In this document: positions 7,458 to 17,540 of the stretch, in pieces
Numbering within the stretch: the first letter of the stretch is position 1
How the letters are laid out: the number at the start of each line of letters is the position of its first letter
Source of the DNA: Verrucomicrobiota bacterium
GTDB taxonomy: Bacteria > Verrucomicrobiota > Verrucomicrobiia > Limisphaerales > UBA8199
NCBI GenBank assembly: GCA_003176045.1
Contig: PSRM01000363.1
Location: forward strand, 1-50,954
Direction of reading: 5' to 3'
Length of the DNA stretch: 50,954 bases
The notes under the pieces: model-generated
What the model was told of the DNA's origin: nothing
Seen by the model: only the letters and a program-made list of their open reading frames with translations
Databases searched by the model: none
Translations under genes and position numbers: made by a program

Positions 7458-10400
7458 TTGAGGAATCATTTGATTTGCATCTTTGTTGCAAGTCGCTCCA
7501 TGTCATTAAACGGCCCGGCTTTGGCGAGCGAGATCACGGTTAATCCAGCGTACCAGTTGACCGTAAACGCGTGGACGATGGAGGATGGCCTGCCTGGAAA
7601 TGCGGTGTTAACCCTCGCGCCGACCAGGGATGGCTATTTATGGGTCGGGACCCCGAATGGCCTGACACGGTTTGACGGTGTGCGCTTCGTTCGCTTCCAC
7701 AGGTGGGACGGGCTCACGAGTCTGCAAATCGGGGAACTGTTGGAGGATCGCGCGGGGCGGCTTTGGATTGGAACTCAAGAAGGAGGATTGATGCTGCGCG
7801 AGCACGGGCGCTTCCAGGCCTTGTCGCGAACCAACGGGTTTGCCGAAGAGAGAGTGCGCCAACTTGCGGAAGATTCCGAGGGCCGTGTGTGGGTCGCGGA
7901 CAATGAGGGGTTGGCGCGTTGGGACGGTAACCGTTTGATGGATATGCAAATGCCACACGAGAAGGCCAATCAGCCGGGATGCAACTCGGTTTGCTGCGCA
8001 AGCAATTCAGTCTGGGCGGTGGGGGATGATTGGGCCCTGCGCGAATGGCGCAATGGGAGGTGGCAACCAGGGCCAAAACTCCAAAAACCCGGCTTCCGTT
8101 TCGACAAGGTTTTCCAGGCGCGAAATGGGCAGCTCTGGAGTCAAACCTTTCCATTCGGGCTGGCGCGAATGGAAGGAGGCCAGTGGCGTCTGTTCGGCAC
8201 GGAAAGCGGGCTGCCAGGCAGCTACATCAGGGCGGTGCTCGATCAGGGCCAAGACGGGTTCATGTGCGCCTCTCTGGAGCACGGCCTGTTCCTGTTCCGC
8301 GACGAACGTGGCTCTCCCGTCGCCTTGAACGAGGGCACCGAACGGGATGGCGTCCATGCGCTGCAACGGGACAAGTTGGGCAATCTTTGGGTCGGCACCT
8401 CCAGTCGAGGCTTGTTGCGGCTGCGGCAACCGCGCGTGCGGGTCGTTCCCGGAAGCGATCACGCGCGCCTGGCAAGAATGGCGTTCGATGATCGCGGCCG
8501 GTTCTGGATTGCGAGCTTCCAGGGATTATGGTTCGAGCAGGGAGGAAAGTTGGTTCAAGTGCCACCCCCGCCGAGCCTGAAACAATTTGGGATCTCAGTG
8601 CTCAAGCCCTGCCCCGCGGGCGGCATCTGGATCTGCATGTCGGGAAAGGGATTATGGGAGTACGACCCTGATCGCCACGCGGGCCCCATCCAGAGATTAA
8701 CAGGCAACAAGGAAGACATAACCGGTGTGCTGCTCACCGAAGATGCAGCGGGTGGATTCTGGTTTGGGGATGAAAAGGGAAATATCGGGCGTCTGATGGG
8801 GCAAAGCACAAACTTGCTGGGAAAGTTGAAATGGGAGGGCGACCATATAGTCGTCGGCTTGCTCGGCGATGCTACAGGCGGAGTGTGGGCGAGAATTGAA
8901 GGAACGGCCATGGTTCGGCTGGACGCGCAAGGCAAGGAAATCGAGCGCGTTGGCGCCAGGCAAGGGCTGCCGGTGAACTCCATCCGATGCTGGCTTGGAG
9001 ATGGCGAAGGAGGATTATGGATGGGATCGCCGATGGGACTGTATTGGTGGCACAAGTCCAGGCTGCTGCTTTTCGACGAAAGGCACGGGTTGCCCGAGGA
9101 GGCTCTAGCCAACATGGTGGATGATGCCTCCGGTGGTCTGTGGTGCGCGGCCAACGGCCGTTTGTTCCGATTGCGCAAAAAGGAATTGGAAGCTGTAGCG
9201 GCGCAAACAGCATCGGTATTGCATCCATTGCTGGTGGGCCGCAGCGCTGGATTGACTCGCCTTCCATTTGCGACAGGTATCGCAGCGGGCGCCCTGCGGG
9301 GGCCGGATGGTCGGTTATTCTTCCCGAGAGTCTGGGATGCCATTAGCTTTAATCCCGCGGACTTCGAAAAGGCGGAACCCGCACCCAAGGTTTTAATCGA
9401 AGAAGTGTTTGCGGATGGCCGTAAGATGGACCCTCCAGGCGCAACGGATGGACCCTTGAAAATCCCCGCTCGCACTGGCGATATCGCCGTTCGCTACACC
9501 GCCCTGGAGTGTGTCGCTCCTGAAACGGTGCAATTCCGGTATCGTTTTGAGGGTCTGGATGAGAAGTGGAGCGAAGCGGGCAGCCTGCGTCTAGCAGACT
9601 TTTGGCGCCTCGCACCCGGGACCTACCATTTTCGCGTCTCAGCTTCGGTCGCGGGCGGCGATTGGGCTGATCCCGGAGCATCGCTCGCGTTCACTGTGCT
9701 GCCCGCCTGGTATCAAACTTCATGGTTCCGGGTTTTGCTGGCGATGCTGGTAGCGGGCGGTGCTGCGGGCTTCTATTGGCGCCGGGTTTCCAGGCTCCAG
9801 GCCCAACGGACCGCTCAACAGAATTTTTCGCGTCGGCTCATCGAGTCTCAGGAGCTGGAGCGCAAACGCATCGCCGCCGAATTGCACGACAGCCTCGGCC
9901 AAAATTTGCTGGTCATCAAGAACCGCGCGGACATTGCGCACAAGGCCAGGGCATCGGGCGCGCGTGAAGAATTTGGCGAGATCTCCCGTGTTGCCGGTCA
10001 GGCGCTCGACGAAGTCCGCGAGATCTCGCAGAACCTCCGCCCTTACCAACTGGACCGGCTCGGCTTGACGCGCGCTGTGGCCGGTCTGGTCAAAAAGGTC
10101 GGCGCCTCGTCAGCCGTCAAATGCGTTGCCGATATCGCTCCGCTCGACAAAGTGTTCCCGCCGGAGGCCGAGATCAACGTGTATCGGATCGTGCAGGAAG
10201 GCCTGAACAATATCCTGAAACATTCCGGCGCCACCGAGGCGCGCGTCACGTTGGCGCATGAGCCCGCCCGGGTGCGTTTATTAATCGAGGACAACGGCCG
10301 CGGCTTCGATTTGCCGGCGGCCACCCAGAGACCGGAGCGCGCCGGCGGGATGGGTTTGGATGGCATAGCTGAACGAGTGCGCATTTTAGGCGGGCGGCTG

Positions 10401-10511
10401 CAGATCCAATCCACGCCCGGTGGTGGAACACGGCTCAAGATCGATTTGCCGGCGCCAACGGACGGAGCGCTCAAGGCCAGTTCGCCCCGGGCCTCCCTTT
10501 CGGCGCGTTAA
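7458..10511 (+). CDS. Two-component propeller sensor histidine kinase (Reg_prop/Y_Y_Y/HisKA_3)
   Basis: Very large hybrid-propeller sensor without a receiver domain. The N-terminal ~600 residues hold repeats such as GYLWVGTPNGLTRFDG, GRLWIGTQEGGLML and GNLWVGTSSRGLLRL, the two-component regulator propeller blades that form a periplasmic sensor. A Y_Y_Y domain follows (VRYTALECVAPETVQFRYRF), then a transmembrane segment (FRVLLAMLVAGGAAGFYW). The cytoplasmic NarL-type kinase has its phospho-accepting His in ELHDSLGQNL (~residue 810), N-box EGLNNILKH, and G-boxes DNGRGF and GMGLDGIAERV. The TTG at 7458 gives a plausible signal peptide ending ALAS; ATG 7500 is the alternative and lacks one. No response regulator is adjacent. 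Propeller sensors often respond to extracellular glycans; the ligand here is unknown. Confidence 0.88.
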   Translation: MRNHLICIFVASRSMSLNGPALASEITVNPAYQLTVNAWTMEDGLPGNAVLTLAPTRDGYLWVGTPNGLTRFDGVRFVRFHRWDGLTSLQIGELLEDRAGRLWIGTQEGGLMLREHGRFQALSRTNGFAEERVRQLAEDSEGRVWVADNEGLARWDGNRLMDMQMPHEKANQPGCNSVCCASNSVWAVGDDWALREWRNGRWQPGPKLQKPGFRFDKVFQARNGQLWSQTFPFGLARMEGGQWRLFGTESGLPGSYIRAVLDQGQDGFMCASLEHGLFLFRDERGSPVALNEGTERDGVHALQRDKLGNLWVGTSSRGLLRLRQPRVRVVPGSDHARLARMAFDDRGRFWIASFQGLWFEQGGKLVQVPPPPSLKQFGISVLKPCPAGGIWICMSGKGLWEYDPDRHAGPIQRLTGNKEDITGVLLTEDAAGGFWFGDEKGNIGRLMGQSTNLLGKLKWEGDHIVVGLLGDATGGVWARIEGTAMVRLDAQGKEIERVGARQGLPVNSIRCWLGDGEGGLWMGSPMGLYWWHKSRLLLFDERHGLPEEALANMVDDASGGLWCAANGRLFRLRKKELEAVAAQTASVLHPLLVGRSAGLTRLPFATGIAAGALRGPDGRLFFPRVWDAISFNPADFEKAEPAPKVLIEEVFADGRKMDPPGATDGPLKIPARTGDIAVRYTALECVAPETVQFRYRFEGLDEKWSEAGSLRLADFWRLAPGTYHFRVSASVAGGDWADPGASLAFTVLPAWYQTSWFRVLLAMLVAGGAAGFYWRRVSRLQAQRTAQQNFSRRLIESQELERKRIAAELHDSLGQNLLVIKNRADIAHKARASGAREEFGEISRVAGQALDEVREISQNLRPYQLDRLGLTRAVAGLVKKVGASSAVKCVADIAPLDKVFPPEAEINVYRIVQEGLNNILKHSGATEARVTLAHEPARVRLLIEDNGRGFDLPAATQRPERAGGMGLDGIAERVRILGGRLQIQSTPGGGTRLKIDLPAPTDGALKASSPRASLSAR

Positions 10512-10894
10512 TGAACCGAAGAAGCTCGCATCCTGCCTCGCTTGAGCCATTTACCTTAATTAACTTAGTTAACATAATTAACCCAATTAACTCTTTCGGT
10601 TTCCCCTTCACCCCATCCGTAAGCTCGAACTGCACGGGGGTCCATAGCCTCGTCAAATTCGCTTTCGACCACAAATCGGAGTTGTGATTTTTGTGATTTC
10701 TAAGATCTATTTAGCCCGCGAAACACGCGAAATACACTAAAGCAATTTTTTTTCGCGTCTTTTAGCGTATTTCGCGGGCAAAAAGCTCCCTCAGGCGAGG
10801 TTTTTGGGTCAAGTCGAACATCTTGACGACTGCGTTCGGTTCTGGTTTAATCGGTATCCTGGAAACTGTTGGCCAGATCAAGCGGGCTCGGGCC
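10512..10894. other. Intergenic region with two repeat structures
   Basis: No gene is apparent. It holds a TTAATTAAC-type tandem array (10548-10592). It also holds a partly inverted pair: AGCCCGCGAAACACGCGAAA with ATACACTAAA near 10712-10741, facing TTTAGCGTATTTCGCGGGC at 10761-10779. The T-run and hairpin could serve as a terminator for the kinase gene. No promoter stands out. Confidence 0.55.
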
Positions 10895-12010
10895 ATGGCG
10901 AGCCGCTTTGCACGTCGCTTTGGAGCGTCAACCGCCTTGTTTACCCTCGTAGCAACTTTTGGCGGCTCATCCGGCCAGGCGGCTGGTCTGACCATCATTC
11001 CCACGTTTGACGCCTCGATTACGACCGATCCGCAGGCGGCAATTATCGAGGCCACGATCAGTGCCGCCATCGCCGCATACCAAACCAATTTTTCCGACCA
11101 GATTACGGTCTCGATCAACTTCGTAGAGACCTCGAGCGGGCTTGGGCAAAGCAGTTCCTATTTGCAGAGCTTCACCTACGCGGCTTATCGCGCGGCCCTG
11201 GCTTCGCATGCCGCCACTCCCGACGATACGACTGCGCTGGCCCACTTGCCCAACACCGCCGCCAATCCCGTCAACGGCAACGCCAACATAAACCTCAATC
11301 TCCCGCTGGCGCGGGCTTTGGGGTTCAGCGGCGCCAATCCGCCCGCCGGACAATCAGATGGGACGATCGCCTTGAACACTTCGATGATGAACCTTTCCAG
11401 TTCGAGCACCAACTTCTCAAAATGCTCGCTTTATGCGGTCGCCTGTCACGAAATCAACGAAGTGCTTGGATTTAGTTCCGCCCTGGACGGTATCGCCAAT
11501 GGAAATCCCGCTACGACCGGGCCGATCTCTCCGGAGGACCTTTTTCGATACGGCACCAATAGCGCCCGCAGCTTCACGAGCGACGTCAACGCGGCGGCTT
11601 ATTTTTCACTGGATGGAATCAACCTGCTGGCGCGGTTCAATCAACATCAAGGCGGCGACTTTCACGACTGGTACAGCTTTTACGGCGGGGTCACGCCAGA
11701 AGTCCAGGACGCCTACCTGTCCGCCGGGGTGTTCCCGGTGCTGGGCGTTGAGCTCAGGGCGCTGGATGCGATCGGCTACACACGCGTGCTTCCTCCTCCG
11801 CCGCCCAGCCTGTCCATTGCCCGCGCCGGTGGCAGGGTCGTCATTAGCTGGCCCACCAATTTCCCCGGCTTCACCCTCCTGACCAAAACCAGCCTCACGT
11901 CAGCCGGTTCCTGGGCCACCTCCTCGCCCGCACCCGTCATCCTGAACGGATTTTATACCGTCACCAATTCGGCGACCAACGCGAGCCGGTTTTATAAGCT
12001 GATTAAGTAA
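10895..12010 (+). CDS. Secreted putative zinc metalloprotease (NF038122-like)
   Basis: 371 residues from the ATG at 10895, which opens a signal peptide (RFARRFGASTALFTLVATF to GQAAG); an upstream ATG at 10823 would spoil it. The core contains HEINEVLGF, an HE-x-x-E-V-x-G zincin-like motif seen in a PEP-CTERM-associated metalloprotease family (NF038122, recalled, not searched). Around it lie NINLNLPLARALGF and SLDGINLLARFNQHQGGDFH, which may supply further ligands. The classic HExxH is not complete (Glu replaces the second His), so zinc dependence is unproven. After a PPPPP linker, the last ~70 residues form the beta-rich tail ending ASRFYKLIK that is shared by many exoproteins of this lineage. 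Confidence 0.7.
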   Translation: MASRFARRFGASTALFTLVATFGGSSGQAAGLTIIPTFDASITTDPQAAIIEATISAAIAAYQTNFSDQITVSINFVETSSGLGQSSSYLQSFTYAAYRAALASHAATPDDTTALAHLPNTAANPVNGNANINLNLPLARALGFSGANPPAGQSDGTIALNTSMMNLSSSSTNFSKCSLYAVACHEINEVLGFSSALDGIANGNPATTGPISPEDLFRYGTNSARSFTSDVNAAAYFSLDGINLLARFNQHQGGDFHDWYSFYGGVTPEVQDAYLSAGVFPVLGVELRALDAIGYTRVLPPPPPSLSIARAGGRVVISWPTNFPGFTLLTKTSLTSAGSWATSSPAPVILNGFYTVTNSATNASRFYKLIK

Positions 12011-12074
12011 GCCCGCCCCCTGTGCTTGCGTTAGTTCGATGGCAGCGTGGAGAACTGACCCGTGCTCGAAGGGA

Positions 12075-12097
12075 CACGCGGACGAGGGCGTCCGCGC
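12075..12097. terminator. Hairpin between convergent genes
   Basis: CGCGGACG (12077-12084) and CGTCCGCG (12089-12096) form an 8-bp GC stem with an AGGG loop in the 93-bp gap between two convergent genes. It could terminate transcription in both directions, but there is no T-run. It also resembles the dispersed GCGGAC...GTCCGC palindromes elsewhere in the window. Confidence 0.4.
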
Positions 12098-12103
12098 TCC
12101 TGA

Positions 12104-15100
12104 TTATGGTGAGCGCAGGCGGAAGAAGAGTGGGGGGCCGGAAGGGGCGAAATCACGGAAGAAGTTGGAACCAGTTGTTCCGTAGGGGGTGGGGACATCC
12201 GCCCAGCCTGAGGGCAGAATGATGTTGCCGTTGGATTGCAGGGTAAAGGCCGTGAGATTGGTGAGCCAGAAGACTCGGGCCAAGTTGTTCGATAACGTGA
12301 TGTTCAATCGCGCAGCGCTCGGTAGCGCAAGGCCGCTCGAGATACCGGAGGTGTTGCCGGCGGGATCGGTTGCGGTGGCGGTGACAAAGCCGCCGGTGAG
12401 AGTCTGGTTAAAGGTGATGGCGAAGCTGGCGTTGCTGCTCGAGCCAGTGGTGAGGTTGGTCGAACCAAGAAAAATCCAGGCTTGTGGCTGGTTGCCGGGC
12501 AGAAAGTCCGGGTTATGGAAGAATTCAAGGCGATAGGTGGTGTTGCTATTGCTGGTGAGGGTGCCTTTGATGTTCACGCTGCCGGATCCGAGGGTGGCAT
12601 TGGTCAGGACCGGGGCGCCCTGGCCATTGTTGCCGCTATCGAGTTGAATCGCGCGACCCGTGTTGCGAAAGATCGAGTTGCCGAGAACGCTGACAAGGCT
12701 GGCGAGGGAGATATCCACGCCGATGCCGCTGCTGTAAGCGATGGTGTTCGCGTCGGCGATATTAGTGCCACCGACGAGGTGGCCGGAGCCATCGCCGCCA
12801 AAAATGAGCCCCGCGGCATTACCTAGAGGCGTGAGGCCATCGGCGCCAACACCAATTTTATTGCGGACAATAACAGTGTTGTTGGCGTTATTCTGGATGG
12901 CGTAGAGGCCGTTGTCGCAAATGACGTTGTCGGCGACGGTGCATGAGAAGGTTCCGTTGTCTGTCCCCAGGTTGATGCCCCGCCCCCCGTTTGGCATGGC
13001 GTTGGTCCCTGTGCGATCGGTGCCGATCAGGTTGTTTTGAATCGTCAGCCCGCTCAGGTGCCCGCCGGCCTCAACCGCGTCCTGGACGCTGCTTGAGATC
13101 AGGTTCCGTTGTGACGGGTCCGGGCCGCCGAGGCGCGAACTGGAGACGCATCCGAGGGAGACGCCGAAGGTGTTCGGCAAGGCGTTGGTACCCGTGGTAT
13201 CCGTCCCGATGAAGCAGCCCTCGATGGCACACCCGCTCATATTGCCGCAGGCGGAGCCGCAACAGGCATGGAAGTTGATGGCGTAGTTGCCATTGGTAAA
13301 GCGATTGATGCACAGGCCGCGAATCACAATACCGTCAACTGTGCTGTTGAGGCCGTCACTGGACGCTAGGTTTTCGCCGCTCAGCTCGATCATGATCTTC
13401 GCTCCGGTGCCGATCGCGTTCGAGTTTAGTTGCGAGCCAGGCTGAGTGTAGCCATCAACCAGCGTGTTCGCTCCCAGCTCGGGCAGAGGAGACGTCGGCG
13501 CGATTTTGAACGGGCCAGTGCCCGGAATGTTGAACTCGATGTGGCCGCCCAAGGGATTGGTGGCGATGAGGGCGATGGCATTGCTCAGCGAGCCGATGCC
13601 AAAGTTATTGGTATTAGTCACGATCTGGCGCTCGACCACCTGGACGACCACGGTCAGGTTGCTGCAAAGCGAGGTTGAATTGACCGCGCCGGGGTCGGAA
13701 TCGCATACCCTGAGGATGTTGGTCTTAAGGCCGGTCTCGAAAATGGTGGATGCATAGGTGAAGAGACCGCCGCTCGTGACTGAAGCGTTGGTGGGGCCGC
13801 TGTTTTTTGTCCAGGTCAGCGGCTGTGGCGGGACGTCGGCGTCGGTGGCCTGAAGTTGGAGGGTCAAGTTCGAACCACCGAAAATGGTCATGAGTGGCAC
13901 CGGGACCGGCACGGGCGCCTGGTTAATTTCCTGGACGATCACGACCACCGTGCCGGTGCTGCTCATCGCTGGAGTGCCGGAATCGGTCACTTTGCACAGG
14001 ATGACGTTTGTGGATGGCGCTTGGCCTTCTTGTGGGATCCAGCTCAGTACCCCGTTGGTGGGGTTGAGGGCGACGCCGCTGGGGAATGGCGGCACAAGGG
14101 TCCAGGAGAAGGTTTCACCAGGTTCCAGATCCGTAATGGCATTGCTATAAACAAAAGAGCTAAGTTCGTTAACCGTGTTCGTGACTGTGGGATTGGCAAA
14201 CTTCGGCGGTGTATTACTTTGCACCGTGAGAACGACATCGTGGCCAGCGCCCCCGACGTAGCTAATGCGCAATCCCAGGTTGCCGCCATGTGAGCCGAGG
14301 AAAGTTCCTTCAGGCAAATTAAGCAACGTGTTGGTCACCGGGGCTGAACTGAGATTGCGCAGGATTGTAAACTGCTGGTTTGGCGCTAGCGGCGCGAGAT
14401 TTGTCAGGCTGAGGCCGGCATTACCCAGGGTGGGAGGGTTGGTGACGATCAGCATTGTGTTGGTGGGACCGCCGCCCGGCCGGTTTGGAAACAGAGAAAT
14501 AACCAGGATGGTGCTGCTGTCCATCACCAGAGTCCCGATGCCGAGCGGGTTGTAAGCCAGATTGGTGAGCGAAGCTGAGCCAGGTGTAATGGAGGCAGGG
14601 TTGATACTGCTCACCGAATCAATCTGGCCGGCGCCGCTCAAGAAACCGTCCGCGTTCCCGCCCAGCAGCACGGTGTTATGAATAATTCCGTCAGCGTCGA
14701 GGGTCCCTGAGTTCACCAGCAGCCCGCCGCCTTGAACGACGGTGCCGGGAGCAATATGCAACGGGCCGAAGAATCCGGAGCTATTGGTAAATCGCATGCT
14801 GTTGGTCACTGGGCCAGACAATGTGAGTGATCCCTCAATAAACGGCGAAAGACTTCCTGGAGCAATCAGTGCATTTGAGCCGGCCACCACCAGAGGAGCC
14901 GTCAGGACGATGTTGGTGGAGAGGGCTTTGAGTGCGCCGGTCAGCACGATAGAGGAGCCGGTATAGGTGGTATTTGAAAGAGCAAGCTCCAGCGAGCCGT
15001 TGGCGCCGACGTGGACTGGGCCGGTTGCCGCCGAGCCGAGCGCCTGGGGGTGCTGAGCGATCAGGACTCCCCCGACTTCAATCGAGCCTGTGATTGCGTT

Positions 15101-16675
15101 GCTGGCGTTCAGGGTAGGGGAGCCGAAGGCGGCTACGTTAAAAACGCCGCCACCAGTTATCGGCGCATCGAATGAAACGCCACCGCCCTGAACGGTGAGA
15201 GTATTGTTTTCCAGAGCCACGCCGCCAGCCAGATGGAGGTTTCCAGTAATTCCGTTGCTGAAAGTTTGAGAGAAGTTCAGGGAAATGTAATTGCTAACGG
15301 TGTAATTCCCGCCGCCTGTGACTTGATTCAATGAAGTGGGCTCCAGCCGGACTCCGTTATTGAGGCGCACCGGGTTGCCAAGTAAAGCCAGGTTGGTGGA
15401 TTTAATCTGCGGAATCTGGAAGTGAATCGAATCGAACGTGGTGTCAGGCGGAAAATCGTTGGAGTTGGTCAGTGCGACCGCGCTGAACGGTTGAAAAAGC
15501 AGGGCCTGGCCCTGCTGCGGGGCGACGTTGAGCACCCAATTGGCGGGGTTCATCCACGAGTCGTTGGTCCCGGCGCCACTCCACACCACTGAACCGCCTG
15601 CGGAAAGGACGGCCGAGACAGTGAGGGTCACGTCGTTTCCAGAATCATACGTAAGCTGATAGACGACATGGTTGTTGGTAAACATTGAGCCTTCCGGCAA
15701 ACCAGCGAACTGGCCACTGATCAGGACCGTGGGATTGATAAGGGTGAAGGTAGTGCCTACCACGGGCGAAAGATTGGTGGCAAAGGAGAGACTCAGAGCG
15801 GCGTTGGTGAGGGTCACGTTGCCATTGGCCAGGATTTGGTCGAAATCCACTCCGGCATTGGTGCCATTGACGCGCATAACCACGGTCACATTGGAGTTCA
15901 GCACAAGGGCGGTCGTGTTGAGAACGCCCGGGCCGGCAGTATAGCCGGGCACAAGGCGCTTTGCGCTTGTGCCGAAGGCGGTCACCTGTCCGAGATGACC
16001 TGTGCCTCCAAGTGTGCCGGCCGTCCAGGTAATGGGACTGCGCGACTGGAAACCGGTGAATAAATTCGTGCCGGCGTTCAAGGCCATCGGGCCGGTGAAA
16101 TTGGAGTTGGTGCCCACAAACAGAAACACACCCGTGCCGTTATTTGTGAGACTTCCGCCACCGACTGTGTCTTCGATCACGTTTGAAATCGCGTTGGTTC
16201 CAGCTCCACGAAACGTCGCGCCCTTGCCTTTCATATCCAGGTTAACAAAAAGCAGTTCCGTTCCGCTGTTGAGATTGGTGAAGGATTGATTGGCGCCCAG
16301 GTCGATCAAACCGTCCAGCACGTTCGCACCGCTGGAATTGGTGGCATTGACCCCGTTGGTTAGCCACAGGCTGCCGATAACCAGAAATCCGCCCGCGCCG
16401 AAGCTGATCGAGTTTAAGTTCGTGCGCAGGTTGTCATTGCTTGTTGTCTGCCCGCTGAGCAAAAGTACGTCATCGGATGCAGCAGGAAAAAGCCCGCCCT
16501 GCCAATTGCCCGGCGTGGTCCAGAACGGATCACTGCCGAGGCCAATCCAGACACGCGTCGCACCCCGCGCTACCGGCAATGCGTTGGCCAGGATGAACAA
16601 GAGCGTGAAAATCGATATCCGAAATCCGAATGACGAGGAGGCAAGGCTGGCTTTCGTGGAAAAAGGGTTATTCAT
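12104..16675 (-). CDS. Giant surface protein: autotransporter-type beta repeats, putative Ig, right-handed beta-helix
   Basis: 1,523 residues from the ATG at 16675. The hydrophobic segment FRISIFTLLFILANALPVAR then GATR fits a signal peptide; the 43 residues upstream in the open frame do not. Residues ~45-850 are Gly/Asn/Thr-rich strands (for example VWIGLGSDPFWTTPGNWQGG, WSGAGTNDSW, VVQGGGLLVNSGTL) typical of autotransporter-associated beta-strand repeats. Around residues 850-960 lies a putative Ig/cadherin-like module (NELSSFVYSNAITDLEPGET). From ~1080 to 1400 a right-handed beta-helix shows GCFIGTDTTGTNALPN and NNLIGTDRTGTNAMPN repeats. The C-terminus is the usual beta tail (FFRLRSP). No beta-barrel translocator is present, so it is not a true autotransporter. 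Role inferred: extracellular adhesin or carbohydrate-interacting scaffold. Confidence 0.8.
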   Translation of the reverse strand: MNNPFSTKASLASSSFGFRISIFTLLFILANALPVARGATRVWIGLGSDPFWTTPGNWQGGLFPAASDDVLLLSGQTTSNDNLRTNLNSISFGAGGFLVIGSLWLTNGVNATNSSGANVLDGLIDLGANQSFTNLNSGTELLFVNLDMKGKGATFRGAGTNAISNVIEDTVGGGSLTNNGTGVFLFVGTNSNFTGPMALNAGTNLFTGFQSRSPITWTAGTLGGTGHLGQVTAFGTSAKRLVPGYTAGPGVLNTTALVLNSNVTVVMRVNGTNAGVDFDQILANGNVTLTNAALSLSFATNLSPVVGTTFTLINPTVLISGQFAGLPEGSMFTNNHVVYQLTYDSGNDVTLTVSAVLSAGGSVVWSGAGTNDSWMNPANWVLNVAPQQGQALLFQPFSAVALTNSNDFPPDTTFDSIHFQIPQIKSTNLALLGNPVRLNNGVRLEPTSLNQVTGGGNYTVSNYISLNFSQTFSNGITGNLHLAGGVALENNTLTVQGGGVSFDAPITGGGVFNVAAFGSPTLNASNAITGSIEVGGVLIAQHPQALGSAATGPVHVGANGSLELALSNTTYTGSSIVLTGALKALSTNIVLTAPLVVAGSNALIAPGSLSPFIEGSLTLSGPVTNSMRFTNSSGFFGPLHIAPGTVVQGGGLLVNSGTLDADGIIHNTVLLGGNADGFLSGAGQIDSVSSINPASITPGSASLTNLAYNPLGIGTLVMDSSTILVISLFPNRPGGGPTNTMLIVTNPPTLGNAGLSLTNLAPLAPNQQFTILRNLSSAPVTNTLLNLPEGTFLGSHGGNLGLRISYVGGAGHDVVLTVQSNTPPKFANPTVTNTVNELSSFVYSNAITDLEPGETFSWTLVPPFPSGVALNPTNGVLSWIPQEGQAPSTNVILCKVTDSGTPAMSSTGTVVVIVQEINQAPVPVPVPLMTIFGGSNLTLQLQATDADVPPQPLTWTKNSGPTNASVTSGGLFTYASTIFETGLKTNILRVCDSDPGAVNSTSLCSNLTVVVQVVERQIVTNTNNFGIGSLSNAIALIATNPLGGHIEFNIPGTGPFKIAPTSPLPELGANTLVDGYTQPGSQLNSNAIGTGAKIMIELSGENLASSDGLNSTVDGIVIRGLCINRFTNGNYAINFHACCGSACGNMSGCAIEGCFIGTDTTGTNALPNTFGVSLGCVSSSRLGGPDPSQRNLISSSVQDAVEAGGHLSGLTIQNNLIGTDRTGTNAMPNGGRGINLGTDNGTFSCTVADNVICDNGLYAIQNNANNTVIVRNKIGVGADGLTPLGNAAGLIFGGDGSGHLVGGTNIADANTIAYSSGIGVDISLASLVSVLGNSIFRNTGRAIQLDSGNNGQGAPVLTNATLGSGSVNIKGTLTSNSNTTYRLEFFHNPDFLPGNQPQAWIFLGSTNLTTGSSSNASFAITFNQTLTGGFVTATATDPAGNTSGISSGLALPSAARLNITLSNNLARVFWLTNLTAFTLQSNGNIILPSGWADVPTPYGTTGSNFFRDFAPSGPPLFFRLRSP

Positions 16676-16775
16676 AGATAAACTGCTGCTCAATGGGTTC
16701 TCAGGAAAGTGGAGGATAAAGTTTCGGATTTTTTCGCGGGATTGCGCCCATGGGCCAGCGCAGGTATGGTTGGAT

Positions 16776-17540
16776 ATGCCTGTGCACGACTGGACGCGAG
16801 TCACGGCGGGAACGTTCCACGATTTCCACCTGGCTTGGATTGCGGAGTTGCGCCGCGCCTTGAACGGCGGGCTGCTGCCGCAGGGCTATTACGCGCTCGC
16901 TGAGCAAGTCGCCGGAGACATCATTCCCGATGTGCTGACACTTCAGCAAGCCAGCGGCGCAACGGACGCAATGGAACTGCACGACAGGTCTGCTGGTGGC
17001 GGAACCATGGTTTTGACAGTTGCCGACGCGCCCCCGCAGGTGAGCCTAACGGCCACAACCAGTGAAGCAGTTGCGCTTGCGTTGCGCGGGCGGCGCATCA
17101 CCATCCGCCATGCGACCGGAGACCGCATCGTGGCGCTCATTGAAATCGTGTCACTGGGCAACAAGGAAACCGAAGTGACGCTCAAAGCGTTCATCGAGAA
17201 AGCTGCTGCTGCCCTGCACGAAGGCTATCATCTGCTCATTCTGGATCTGTGGCCGCCAGGACCGTTTGATCATTCTGGCATCCATGCCGCGCTTTGGTCT
17301 CTCGTGGGCGGGCGCGTGGGCAGCATCTCAACTGATCGTCCGTTGACCCTCGCCGCGTATGAAGTCCGCGCTCCCGGCATCTTCAACGCCTATGTCGAAC
17401 CGATCAAGGTTGGGATAAGCTTGCCCGAAATGCCGCTTTTTCTGGCCCCGGAGCATTACATAAATGTTCCGCTCGAAGCCACGTACGGTGCGGCCTGGGC
17501 CGGCTTGCCCGAGCGCTGGCGCAAGGTGATCGTGGGCTAG
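16776..17540 (+). CDS. DUF4058 family protein
   Basis: 254 residues from the ATG at 16776 (MPVHDWTRVTAGTFHDFHLA), the conserved opening of this family. The open frame runs back to 16290 only because it lies antisense to the surface protein. Family features are the N-terminal ALNGGLLPQGYYALAEQVAG and the central VALIEIVSLGNKET followed by KAFIEKAAAALHEGYHLLILD. The I-E-I-V-S-x-x-N-K strand resembles the Uma2/PDDEXK nuclease-like core to which DUF4058 has been related; activity is unproven. It is divergent from the surface-protein gene with a 100-bp shared upstream region and overlaps the following convergent kinase gene by 4 bp. Confidence 0.82.
   Translation: MPVHDWTRVTAGTFHDFHLAWIAELRRALNGGLLPQGYYALAEQVAGDIIPDVLTLQQASGATDAMELHDRSAGGGTMVLTVADAPPQVSLTATTSEAVALALRGRRITIRHATGDRIVALIEIVSLGNKETEVTLKAFIEKAAAALHEGYHLLILDLWPPGPFDHSGIHAALWSLVGGRVGSISTDRPLTLAAYEVRAPGIFNAYVEPIKVGISLPEMPLFLAPEHYINVPLEATYGAAWAGLPERWRKVIVG

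Noticed and set aside
16290..16775. N-terminal extension of the DUF4058 ORF
   Set aside because: It lies antisense to the surface-protein gene. The family similarity begins at the ATG at 16776.
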